64,000 nucleotides of DNA from Cellvibrionaceae bacterium (lineage in GTDB: Bacteria > Pseudomonadota > Gammaproteobacteria > Pseudomonadales > Cellvibrionaceae), in assembly GCA_021151525.1 (NCBI GenBank), contig JAGKXD010000007.1, forward strand, positions 13,936 to 77,935, read 5' to 3'. The notes below the pieces were generated by a model. That model saw nothing but the letters and a program-made list of their open reading frames with translations, was not told the DNA's origin and ran no database searches. This document shows, one piece after another, positions 38,064-47,009 of this stretch; positions within the stretch are counted from its first letter, which is position 1; each line of letters opens with the position of its first letter. A program made the translations under genes and the position numbers.

Positions 38064-38132
38064 TGCATACGTATGCGTTTTTTTGAATACGTATGCACAC
38101 TATTGTCTGGATTTGGCGACAGCGCCTACTAT
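38064..38132 (+). promoter_or_regulatory. Promoter and paired ATACGTAT operators of the TonB receptor gene
   Basis: TGCATACGTATGCG (38064-38077) and TGAATACGTATGCA (38084-38097) have centres 20 bp apart. Five bases later comes TTGTCT (38103-38108), an 18-bp gap and TACTAT (38127-38132). That leaves a leader of about 100 bases before the start at 38239. Region 37878-38063 shows no gene. Confidence 0.65.
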
Positions 38133-38238
38133 CCCTCCCGAGGGTAGAACTCATCTGTTTTACAAAGCTACAAGTTTTTTTGCACCAAAACTTGTTATAA
38201 AAAATAATAGAAGTACGCACCTGCGGGGAAAATAAATC

Positions 38239-41079
38239 ATGAAAAAGTTACAGTTCAATCACATGCTTGCACTTCTATCAACAATGACGTTGGTAGCAGG
38301 TTCGCACGCGGTATACGCACAACAAGCTGCAGCAGATGCAGAAGAAGTTGTTGTGACTGGTTTTAAAGCGAGTTTAGAAAAAGCGCAAGAAGTTAAAAAA
38401 GCAAGCTCTTCAATTGTTGAAGCAATTGCAGCGGAAGATATTGGTAAGTTGCCAGACAGCAGTATTGCAGAATCTTTGGCGCGTTTGCCTGGCTTGGCCG
38501 GTGAGCGTCGCGATGGCCGCACCAGCGGTTTGTCTGTGCGCGGCTTTAACGAAAACTACGTTGCTACCACCATGAATGGCCGTGAAATTCTCGGCATTGG
38601 TGATAACCGTGGCGTTGAATACGATTTGTATCCATCAGAAATTATTTCTGGCGCAACTATTTATAAAACACCTGATGCAACTTTGGTTAACCAAGGTTTG
38701 GGCGGTATTGTTAATTTGTCTACCATTCGCCCATTAGATCACGCTCCAGTTATGAGCATGACCGGTAACTTCGAACAAAATGGTTTAAAATCAGCAAACC
38801 CTGATTTCAAAGATACTGGTCACCGTTTGGCATTTACCTATTCAGATAAATTTGCCGATGACACTATTGGTGTTGCGGTTTCTGTTGCCACTATGGAATC
38901 GCCGAGCCAGGAACAACAATTCCGCGCATGGGGTTACGCCGATGTTGATACCAATGGCGACGGTAAAAATGATGCGAAAGCTATTGGTGGTCAAGATACT
39001 AACGTGCGTTCATCTTTAATGAAGCGCGATACTTTCTCTGGCGTTTTCCAATATCGTCCGAACGATAAAGTAGAAGTGACTGTCGATGCTTTGCACATTA
39101 ATTTCCACGATGACAAAGTATTCCGCGGTTATGAAGAAGGTTTCGCGTGGGGCGGCGGCGCTGTAAATACTTACGGCAATGTTGTCAACGGTTTGGCAAT
39201 GACCGGCACTACTGCTAATTTCGCGAGCGTTATTCGTAACGATGGCGATAGCAAAGAAGCTAAGCTAGATACCTATGGCTTAAATGTAAAATATCATCTC
39301 TCTGATGAGTGGGCATTAACGCTCGACGCTGCAACAGGCAAATCTGAAAAAGATCAGTTGGATATGGAATCATACTCCGGTGTTGGTCGCGCTCCATTTG
39401 GTGGTGCAATCACTGCTGGTCCACAAGGTGCTAAAGATGCGCGTTCATGGACAATGACTTCTAAAGGTGCATTCTTCTCTGCGCACCCAACCTTGACTCA
39501 ACCAGATTACAGCAATGCAGCCATTATTAAATTGGCTGGCCCACAAGCGTGGGGCGGCGGTGCGTCACCCGCGTTTGATGGTCGTAATGATCAACAAGAC
39601 GGTTTCGTAAATAATCCACACTTTGAAGAAGAGTTGAACACAATTCGTTTGCAAGCATCAGGCGACGTGAAATTCTCCATAGTTACTGGTCTTGATTTTG
39701 GTGTGAATTATTCTGATCGCAGCAAATCAAAAGTTAACTACGGTGCATTCTTAACGTCACCAGAATATTACGCAGCCGATGGTAAAACCATTGACGCAGG
39801 TGATGCCGCAGTTCCCACTAAATATGTTACTGGCATTGCAGATTTGAGCGTATTTGGTCTAGGCAAAATGTTGGCCTACGACGGTATTAAAATGTACCGC
39901 GATGGTTACTACAAAGAAACTCCAGCGGCATTATTTGAAACGGGTCGTTTAGGCGATACTTACACTGTGGATGAAACTGTAACCACCTTGTATGGTATGG
40001 CGAAATTTGAAACCGGAATTTTGACCGGTAACATAGGTTTGCAAATAATCGATACTGATCAATCTGCAACTGGCTTTGCAACGCAAACTAAAGCGGGCGG
40101 ATATGTGCAGGCGACTCCAGTTAAATCTGGCGCAAAATATGTAGACTTGTTGCCAAGCTTGAACATGAACTTCCAAGTTGCAGACGATCAAGTTGTTCGT
40201 TTTGCCACATCGAAAACCCAATCGCGTTCACGTATGGATGACATGCGTCCAAACAGCACTATTGGTTTCTCATTCGATACGGCACGTCGTAACAGCACAG
40301 ATCCATTGTTCAGTGCGTGGAGCGCTTCGTCAGGTAACTCTACCTTGAAGCCAACGCAAGACATTCAAGCGGATCTTTCTTACGAATGGTATTTTGCGGA
40401 AGATGGTTTGTTGTCTGCAGCCTATTTCTACAAAGATTTGCAATCATGGAATTTGCAAACTCGCGTAGTAACTGATTTCACTAAATATATTATTCCCGGA
40501 TACCATGATGTATTCACTGCAGCAGATACGGCAGCAGGTTACAGCTTGAAATCAACACAAGGTGTAACTACGGCGAACGTTGCAGCGGGTTCTGGTTATG
40601 CTGCCGGTACTGAATTCCAAGCGAATATTCCGTTGCGTATTGTTAGTGACTATTTGGATGGTTTAGGTGTTGCAGCAAGCGCTGCCTTTATGGATGGTGA
40701 AATTGACAACGCAGGTGCTAAGCAAGCGGTTCCAGGTTTATCTAAAGAAACCTATCAGTTGACTGTGTACTTCGAACGCGCAGGTTTTGAAGCGCGTGTA
40801 TCTGCGCGTAAACGCAGCAAATACTTGTCTGAAACTCAAGGTTTGAGCTTGGCATTAACACCAGGCACCGACTTGGGCGCAACTTTGGTTGATGCACAAA
40901 TCGGTTACAACTTTGCGGATAGCGGAATTAAATCTCTCGAAGGCTTAACCGTTACCTTGCAAGCACAAAATTTGACTAACGAATCTACCGTAGTGACCGA
41001 GCCAACTGATGCGCGTCAAATTGATCGTTATCAGAACTTTGGTGCTAACTATTTGTTAGGTTTTACGTATAAGTTCTAA
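38239..41079 (+). CDS. TonB-dependent outer-membrane receptor for maltodextrins (probable)
   Basis: A 946-residue protein with a signal peptide ending VYAQ. A TonB box-like segment (EEVVVTGFK) follows. The plug domain (about 45-165) contains DSSIAESLARLPGLAGER and LSVRGFNENYV, and its NQGLGGIVNLSTIRPLD end is typical of the proteobacterial sugar-receptor group often found with tryptophan-halogenase genes. The rest is a 22-strand beta-barrel ending in Phe (YLLGFTYKF). The halogenase, GH13 and GH97 genes behind it and the operator pair before it point to malto-oligosaccharide uptake (inference). Confidence 0.92.
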   Translation: MKKLQFNHMLALLSTMTLVAGSHAVYAQQAAADAEEVVVTGFKASLEKAQEVKKASSSIVEAIAAEDIGKLPDSSIAESLARLPGLAGERRDGRTSGLSVRGFNENYVATTMNGREILGIGDNRGVEYDLYPSEIISGATIYKTPDATLVNQGLGGIVNLSTIRPLDHAPVMSMTGNFEQNGLKSANPDFKDTGHRLAFTYSDKFADDTIGVAVSVATMESPSQEQQFRAWGYADVDTNGDGKNDAKAIGGQDTNVRSSLMKRDTFSGVFQYRPNDKVEVTVDALHINFHDDKVFRGYEEGFAWGGGAVNTYGNVVNGLAMTGTTANFASVIRNDGDSKEAKLDTYGLNVKYHLSDEWALTLDAATGKSEKDQLDMESYSGVGRAPFGGAITAGPQGAKDARSWTMTSKGAFFSAHPTLTQPDYSNAAIIKLAGPQAWGGGASPAFDGRNDQQDGFVNNPHFEEELNTIRLQASGDVKFSIVTGLDFGVNYSDRSKSKVNYGAFLTSPEYYAADGKTIDAGDAAVPTKYVTGIADLSVFGLGKMLAYDGIKMYRDGYYKETPAALFETGRLGDTYTVDETVTTLYGMAKFETGILTGNIGLQIIDTDQSATGFATQTKAGGYVQATPVKSGAKYVDLLPSLNMNFQVADDQVVRFATSKTQSRSRMDDMRPNSTIGFSFDTARRNSTDPLFSAWSASSGNSTLKPTQDIQADLSYEWYFAEDGLLSAAYFYKDLQSWNLQTRVVTDFTKYIIPGYHDVFTAADTAAGYSLKSTQGVTTANVAAGSGYAAGTEFQANIPLRIVSDYLDGLGVAASAAFMDGEIDNAGAKQAVPGLSKETYQLTVYFERAGFEARVSARKRSKYLSETQGLSLALTPGTDLGATLVDAQIGYNFADSGIKSLEGLTVTLQAQNLTNESTVVTEPTDARQIDRYQNFGANYLLGFTYKF

Positions 41080-41156
41080 TCGGAAATTATGTACATTCAT
41101 TGTTTTAAATGAATGTAAAAAAATTCTGAATTGTGTAGATAGGCTAAGCTGTAAAT

Positions 41157-41188
41157 AACCCTGTTAGCTTTGCTAGCAGGGTTTTTTT
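41157..41188 (+). terminator. Terminator of the TonB receptor gene
   Basis: A 12-bp stem with one G-T pair (41157-41168 with 41172-41183), three-base loop and a run of T. Confidence 0.85.
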
Positions 41189-41238
41189 GCAAGTAAATCT
41201 CAATTTTGTTTGAGCAAAAAATCCAAAAAAGGTCTGCA

Positions 41239-42729
41239 ATGAATAAGCCCATAAAAAAAATTGTCATAGTAGGTGGTGGAACAGCCGGATGGATGTCTGC
41301 TGCGCTACTGAAAAAGGTAATGGGCTCAATTGTTGATATTGAATTAATAGAATCGGAAGACATTGGTCGAATTGGTGTTGGCGAAGCCACAATTCCTCCT
41401 ATTCGTCATTTCAATCAAGCCTTGGGAATTGCTGAAGCAGATTTTTTGCGCGAAACCAAGGCGAGCATTAAGCTTGCCATTAAATTTGAAAATTGGCGCG
41501 TTCCCGGTGAGGGATATTTTCACACCTTTGGTAGTGCTGGAAAAAATATTGGGTTTTGTGCCTTCCATCATTTTTGGTTGCGGGCAAAGGCATTGGGTGA
41601 TAAGAGCAGCTTGTGGGATTATGATTTAAATTATCTCTGTGCTGAATCAAATAAATTTGCCCCAATCAATTCAAAAGACTCTGCGTTGGAAATGCAATAC
41701 GCCTATCATTTTGATGCCTCACTTTATGCAGAGTTGTTGCGAAAATTTAGCGAAAATATTGGTGTGAAGCGCACAGAAGGTTTGATCGAACAAGTTGGTG
41801 TTCATCCCGATTCCGGTTATGTAGAAACGGTTAGGTTAAAAAGTGGAGCAGTCATTGGGGGCGATTTGTTTATTGACTGTTCGGGTATGCGAGCGCTACT
41901 GATTCAACAAAAGCTGGCGACCGGCTATGAAGATTGGAGTCATTGGCTCCCATGTGATCGCGCCATAGCCGTGCCCTCAGAACGATTAAAAGAAACCTTG
42001 CCTTATACGCGTTCAATTGCTCACTCGGCTGGCTGGCAGTGGCGTATTCCTCTTCAGCACCGTAACGGCAATGGAATTGTTTATAGTAGTAATCATTACT
42101 CGCAGGATGAAGCTGCGAATATGTTATTAAGCAACCTAGATTCAAAAGCACTGAGTGAACCCAACTTTATTTCGTTTAGAACGGGACGTCGTTTAAAACA
42201 GTGGAATAAAAATGTTATCGCAATAGGCTTGTCGAGTGGTTTTTTAGAGCCGCTGGAATCCACCAGTATTCATTTAATCCAATCGGCCATTGTTCGTTTG
42301 GTCAAACTTTTTCCCCATGAAGGTATTGATGCAGTAAATATTGCGGAATATAACAAGCAATCTAAACTCGAATTTGAACAAATACGCGATTTCATTATTT
42401 TGCATTATCACGTCAATGAGCGTACCGATAGCCAATTTTGGCGCGATCTGCGCAATATGGAAATTCCGGCAAGTCTTGCGCAAAAAATTAATTTATTCCG
42501 CGCAACGGGTAAAATATTTCGTGAGCAAGACGATTTGTTTTTAGAGAGTTCGTGGTTGCAAGTTATGTTGGGGCAGGGCGTTATTCCGTGCGATTATCAC
42601 CCACTTGCCAACGGACTTTCTGAAGCCGATTTAACTGACATGTTGCGCAACATGAAAAAGATCAAAAATAGCCCGCTTGAACATATTCCATTGCATGATG
42701 AGTTTCTTCGACAGGTTTGCGCAAGATGA
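41239..42729 (+). CDS. Tryptophan-halogenase-like flavoprotein
   Basis: A 496-residue protein. The ATG at 41239 has AAAAGG upstream. An earlier in-frame start lies inside the terminator region. Residues 12-18 (GGGTAGW) form the FAD-binding site. Lys78 in KLAIKFENW corresponds to the catalytic lysine of PrnA, and the WQWRIP motif (about residue 264) and GFLEPLESTSIHLIQ also match flavin-dependent tryptophan halogenases. All key residues appear intact, so halogenation chemistry is possible. In this family, copies next to sugar TonB receptors are common but their substrate is unknown. It is probably not a tryptophan enzyme in natural-product synthesis, as no such genes are nearby. Confidence 0.88.
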   Translation: MNKPIKKIVIVGGGTAGWMSAALLKKVMGSIVDIELIESEDIGRIGVGEATIPPIRHFNQALGIAEADFLRETKASIKLAIKFENWRVPGEGYFHTFGSAGKNIGFCAFHHFWLRAKALGDKSSLWDYDLNYLCAESNKFAPINSKDSALEMQYAYHFDASLYAELLRKFSENIGVKRTEGLIEQVGVHPDSGYVETVRLKSGAVIGGDLFIDCSGMRALLIQQKLATGYEDWSHWLPCDRAIAVPSERLKETLPYTRSIAHSAGWQWRIPLQHRNGNGIVYSSNHYSQDEAANMLLSNLDSKALSEPNFISFRTGRRLKQWNKNVIAIGLSSGFLEPLESTSIHLIQSAIVRLVKLFPHEGIDAVNIAEYNKQSKLEFEQIRDFIILHYHVNERTDSQFWRDLRNMEIPASLAQKINLFRATGKIFREQDDLFLESSWLQVMLGQGVIPCDYHPLANGLSEADLTDMLRNMKKIKNSPLEHIPLHDEFLRQVCAR

Positions 42730-42924
42730 ATAACCTTGTCTGCTAGTTATTTTTTTGCATCATTTCGCACTTTCACTTTTTCTTGCACCTCGTCATCCGG
42801 AAGCGGGTGATGTATATAAAAATCAGATGGTTGAAATGTTTTATGTATGCGCAGCCAACTTTTACGTTCATCGTGAAAATGTAAAGTTCTGAATATAGGC
42901 TTATTCCTAAGTGGAGGATCTATT

Positions 42925-44769
42925 ATGAAAAAATATTTTTTGATCGGTGTCTTTTGGCTCTTATCCTCATCCGTCATGGCAAGCGAAGCGGTTATTAAAC
43001 ATCTTGAACCGCTGAATTGGTGGGTGGGTATGCAGCATCCTCACTTACAGCTAATGGTGCACGGCAATAATATTGGCTTGCTTACGCCAGAAATTAATTA
43101 TCCCGGTGTAAGTTTAACGAGTACCCAAACTACAGATAACAAAAATTTTCTGTTTATCAATTTAACCATTGCCGCAACTACCAAGGCGGGTAAATTTAAT
43201 ATTGTATTTAAATCGGGCGATAAACTGGTTGCCCAAGTGAATTATAGCTTGCTAGAGCGTGAAAAAAAATCAGCCGAGCGGAGAGGCTTTGATGCGAGAG
43301 ATGTCATTTATTTAATCATGCCAGATCGATTTGCAAATGGTTCTGTTAAAAATGATTCTATGGCCGATCAGCAAGAAAAACTAAATCGCAGTATAACCGG
43401 TGGTCGCCACGGAGGTGATTTAAAAGGCATGCAAGAGCATTTGGATTATGTGGCAGCTATGGGTTTTACTATGATCTGGCCGACACCCTTAGTTGAAAAT
43501 AATCAAGAGCATTATTCTTATCACGGTTACTCTGCAACCAATCATTACAAAATTGATAGTCGCTTCGGTACTAATCAGGATTATAAAAACTATGTTGCTG
43601 CCGTGAATAGAAAAGGCATGGGAGTTATTCAAGATGTAGTGTTAAATCACATAGGCTCTGGCCATTGGTGGATGCAGGATATGCCTGCAAAAGATTGGAT
43701 TAATTATCCTGATAATTACACACAAACTACGCATCGCCGCATGGCTATTCATGATCCACATGCAGCACCTGAAGACGCTAAGCAATTCACTGACGGTTGG
43801 TTTGTGCCAACAATGCCAGATTTAAATCAGCGCAATCCTTTATTGGCAACTTATTTAATTCAAAACTCGGTGTGGTGGATTGAATACGCCAATCTCTCCG
43901 GTATTCGTGAAGATACCTATTCCTATTCCGATAAAAATTTCCTGAGCGCTTGGGGGAAATATTTGTTAGAAGAATATCCACATTTCAATATGGTTGGCGA
44001 AGAGTGGACAGGCAATCAAGCGATAGTAGCTTCGTGGCAAAAAGGCAAGCGCAATGACAACGGTTATGTGTCTTATTTGCCAAGCCTAATGGATTTCCCT
44101 GTGCATGATGCTATGCGTGCTGCACTTACCGAAAATGAAGGTTGGTCTACAGGTTTCATGAAATTGTATGAAACCATCGCTAATGATTTCCTGTATGCAG
44201 ACCCTATGAATATGGTGGTCTTTCCTGAAAATCACGACACCAGTCGGATTTTTTCTGCATTAGATAATAATCTGGATTTATTTAAAAATGCCATGGTGCT
44301 GAGCGCAACAACGCGCGGCATTCCCCAATTCTTTTATGGTTCAGAAGTCTTGGCAACTAGCCCCAAGGAGCGCGATGATGGCGCTGTGCGTAGCGATATG
44401 CCCGGCGGTTGGGCGGGCGATAAAATCAATGCATTCACTGGGAAAGGCCTCAGTGCTCAACAGAAAGATGCGCAAACTTTTGTAAAAACCTTATTGAATT
44501 GGCGTAAAACCAGCGATGCTATTAAAACCGGCAAGTTAATGCATTTTGTACCGGAGAAGTCTACCTACGTTTATTTTCGTTATACGGATTCAAAAACGGT
44601 TATGGTTGTGCTGAATAAAAACGCACAAGATGTGCAGCTGGATTTGGCGCGCTACCAAATTATGTTGAAAGCTAAAACAAGTGGAAAAAATATTTTAACG
44701 GGCGAGAATGTGGATTTATCCAAGCCACTTAACTTAAAAGCTATGACTCCACAGATTATAGAGTTATAG
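42925..44769 (+). CDS. Exported GH13 cyclomaltodextrinase/neopullulanase-like alpha-amylase
   Basis: A 614-residue protein with a signal peptide (1-19, ending VMA) and GGAGG before the ATG. An N-terminal beta-sandwich (about 22-110) is typical of cyclomaltodextrinase-type enzymes. The barrel has DVVLNHIGSGHWW, nucleophile Asp330 in GIREDTYSY, acid Glu359 in VGEEW, and Asp438 in PENHDTSR. It resembles SusA-like periplasmic neopullulanases. It lies between the halogenase and GH97 genes, all on one strand. No ATACGTAT palindrome was seen in the 195 bases before it. It ends with a terminator. Confidence 0.93.
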   Translation: MKKYFLIGVFWLLSSSVMASEAVIKHLEPLNWWVGMQHPHLQLMVHGNNIGLLTPEINYPGVSLTSTQTTDNKNFLFINLTIAATTKAGKFNIVFKSGDKLVAQVNYSLLEREKKSAERRGFDARDVIYLIMPDRFANGSVKNDSMADQQEKLNRSITGGRHGGDLKGMQEHLDYVAAMGFTMIWPTPLVENNQEHYSYHGYSATNHYKIDSRFGTNQDYKNYVAAVNRKGMGVIQDVVLNHIGSGHWWMQDMPAKDWINYPDNYTQTTHRRMAIHDPHAAPEDAKQFTDGWFVPTMPDLNQRNPLLATYLIQNSVWWIEYANLSGIREDTYSYSDKNFLSAWGKYLLEEYPHFNMVGEEWTGNQAIVASWQKGKRNDNGYVSYLPSLMDFPVHDAMRAALTENEGWSTGFMKLYETIANDFLYADPMNMVVFPENHDTSRIFSALDNNLDLFKNAMVLSATTRGIPQFFYGSEVLATSPKERDDGAVRSDMPGGWAGDKINAFTGKGLSAQQKDAQTFVKTLLNWRKTSDAIKTGKLMHFVPEKSTYVYFRYTDSKTVMVVLNKNAQDVQLDLARYQIMLKAKTSGKNILTGENVDLSKPLNLKAMTPQIIEL

Positions 44770-44796
44770 ATTCTCTGCTTGTATTATTGTCATTTT

Positions 44797-44826
44797 AAAG
44801 CCACTTCCCTTGTGTAAGTGGCTTTT
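44797..44826 (+). terminator. Terminator between GH13 and GH97
   Basis: A perfect 10-bp stem (44797-44806 with 44816-44825), nine-base loop and T residues. Confidence 0.75.
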
Positions 44827-44855
44827 CTATTTAGAAGAATAAAGGAGACAATCCA

Positions 44856-46916
44856 ATGAATACTAAAGCCCTTCATTTAAGCGGAATTATGCTGGCGCTT
44901 TGCGCTACACATGCATTCGCAGAAACTAAAGCTGTCAATTCGCCCGATGGTAATATTATCGTCAGCATAAACGATGATGCAGGTATGCCAAGTTACTCGG
45001 TGCAGTATCGCGGTGAAGATATTATTAAAAAATCTGAACTGGGTTTGGAGTTTAAAAATATCGATGGCTTTGTGCGCAACTTGCATATTACCAAAGCGGA
45101 GTTAAGTGCAAGTAATACCAACTGGGTACAGCCTTGGGGAGAGCGTAAAAAAATAACTGACAATCACAAAGAGCTTGTGCTGGAAATGGCACAATTACAA
45201 AAGCCTTTTCACCGGTTTAATCTGCACGTAAAAGTATTTAATGATGGTCTTGGTTTCCGCTATGAAGTACCTAAGCAGCTTGGCTTGGATCAAGTTGATA
45301 TTGTTGATGAAAAAACCGAATTTTATATTCCCAATAGTGATTCAGTAACCGCATGGTGGATTCCCGGCCGCGCTCCGCGCATCGACGAATACTTATATAA
45401 CACCACCACACTTACGCAAATGACGCGCGCACAAACGCCAGCTACTTTTAAATTGGCGTCTGGCACACACATATCTCTGCATGAAGCGGCACTGGTAGAT
45501 TACGCTGCTTATACGCTAGAACCCAAACAACCCGGTCATTTAAAAGCTGATTTAACACCTTGGTACGATGGCATCCGCGTAAAAACCCAAACTCCGTTTG
45601 TAACACCTTGGCGAACAATTCAAATATCGCCTAATGCAATTGGGCTATTAAATTCTGATTTAATTTTGAATTTAAATGAGCCTAATAAATTAGGCGATGT
45701 AAGTTGGGTTAAGCCCGGGAAATACATCGGCATTTGGTGGGGCATGCATTTAAACCAAATGAGTTGGGGGATGAGTGACAAACACGGTGCAACTACAGCG
45801 CGCACCAAAGCCTATATGGATTTTGCAGCGCAATATGGTTTTTCTGGCGTGTTAGTGGAAGGTTGGAATTTAGGTTGGGATGGAGATTGGGTGAATGCGG
45901 GCGAAAAATTTAATTTCACCACACCTTATCCTGATTTTGATTTGGCCGAAATCACGCGTTACGGAAAAATCAAAGGTGTTAATTTAATTGGTCACCACGA
46001 AACTGCAGCCGCTGTTACCAATTATAAAAATCAAATGGAAGATGCATTTGATCTCTACCAAAAAGTGGGTGTGACTCAAGTGAAAACCGGTTATGTGAAT
46101 GAGCATGATCGCATGAAACGCATCGATGAAAATGGCATCGAGCGCATGGAGTGGCATGATGGTCAGTTTGCAGTAAACGAATATATGCGTTCAGTCACTG
46201 AGGCGGCAAAGCGTCACATCAGTATTGATTCGCACGAGCCCATAAAAGATACCGGCTTGCGTCGTACTTATCCTAACTGGGTGTCGCGCGAAGGTGCTCG
46301 CGGCCAGGAGTACAACGCACCTTGGTCAACATCACCCAATACACCGGAACATACAACCCTATTGCCTTACACGCGCATGCTTAGTGGTCCAATGGATTAC
46401 ACACCCGGCATTTTTAATTTAACACCACTTGGTATAAATGCTGAGTCTAGAATTAAAAATACGCTCGCAAAAGAATTGGCGCTTTATGTTGTACTTTATA
46501 GTCCAATTCAAATGGCAGCAGATTTACCCGAAAATTATTTTGAAAAAGATGGAAAAACATTAAAGCCCGGTTTCCAATTTATTCGCGATATGACAACCGA
46601 TTGGGAAGAGAGTAAGGCTCTTGCTGGTGAAGTGGGCGACTATGTTGTTTACGCACGCAAGAAACGTGATGGCAATGAATGGTTCTTCGGCGCAATTACC
46701 GATGAAAATTCGCGCAAGCTTTCACTCAAATTAGATTTTCTAGATGCCAAGAAAAAATACATTGCAGAAATTTATCGCGATGGCCCAACCGCCGATTGGA
46801 AAACGAATCCCTATGATTTAGTCATTGAGAAAAAAGTCGTCACCGCAAAAGATGTAATGGATTTATCGCTAGCAAATAGCGGTGGTGTCGCGATTAGGTT
46901 TAGCCCTGTACGCTAA
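44856..46916 (+). CDS. GH97 alpha-glucosidase (SusB-like)
   Basis: A 686-residue protein with AAGGAG before the ATG and a signal peptide (1-22, ending AFA). The N-terminal beta-sandwich (about 25-280) leads into a TIM barrel. The barrel has GVLVEGWNLGWDGDW, HHETAAAVTNY, TGYVNEHDRMKRIDENG and the conserved segment DSHEPIKDTGLRRTYPNWVSREGARGQE (shown here only as its start DSHEPIK and end EGARGQE). The last matches SusB of the inverting GH97 group, which needs calcium and releases glucose from maltodextrins. Its place behind GH13 and the TonB receptor fits a Sus-like periplasmic pathway. Confidence 0.93.
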   Translation: MNTKALHLSGIMLALCATHAFAETKAVNSPDGNIIVSINDDAGMPSYSVQYRGEDIIKKSELGLEFKNIDGFVRNLHITKAELSASNTNWVQPWGERKKITDNHKELVLEMAQLQKPFHRFNLHVKVFNDGLGFRYEVPKQLGLDQVDIVDEKTEFYIPNSDSVTAWWIPGRAPRIDEYLYNTTTLTQMTRAQTPATFKLASGTHISLHEAALVDYAAYTLEPKQPGHLKADLTPWYDGIRVKTQTPFVTPWRTIQISPNAIGLLNSDLILNLNEPNKLGDVSWVKPGKYIGIWWGMHLNQMSWGMSDKHGATTARTKAYMDFAAQYGFSGVLVEGWNLGWDGDWVNAGEKFNFTTPYPDFDLAEITRYGKIKGVNLIGHHETAAAVTNYKNQMEDAFDLYQKVGVTQVKTGYVNEHDRMKRIDENGIERMEWHDGQFAVNEYMRSVTEAAKRHISIDSHEPIKDTGLRRTYPNWVSREGARGQEYNAPWSTSPNTPEHTTLLPYTRMLSGPMDYTPGIFNLTPLGINAESRIKNTLAKELALYVVLYSPIQMAADLPENYFEKDGKTLKPGFQFIRDMTTDWEESKALAGEVGDYVVYARKKRDGNEWFFGAITDENSRKLSLKLDFLDAKKKYIAEIYRDGPTADWKTNPYDLVIEKKVVTAKDVMDLSLANSGGVAIRFSPVR

Positions 46917-46961
46917 TGAGCCTGCAAGCGGTAGGGGCTGAAAATCTACTTAGCTGCAAAG

Positions 46962-46999
46962 AATAAAAAACGGCCAGCAAATGCTGGCCGTTTTTTATT
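46962..46999. terminator. Bidirectional terminator between GH97 and chitinase
   Basis: A perfect 18-bp stem (46962-46979 with 46982-46999) with A-run on the left and T-run on the right. It lies between convergent genes. Confidence 0.9.
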
Positions 47000-47009
47000 T
47001 CGCAAATAA

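Noticed and set aside
37978..38235. Open frame across the TonB receptor promoter
   Set aside because: It overlaps the operator pair and promoter and lacks a ribosome site.
41239..42729. Halogenase as part of a natural-product cluster
   Set aside because: No synthase, tailoring or resistance genes are nearby; the neighbours are all carbohydrate genes.
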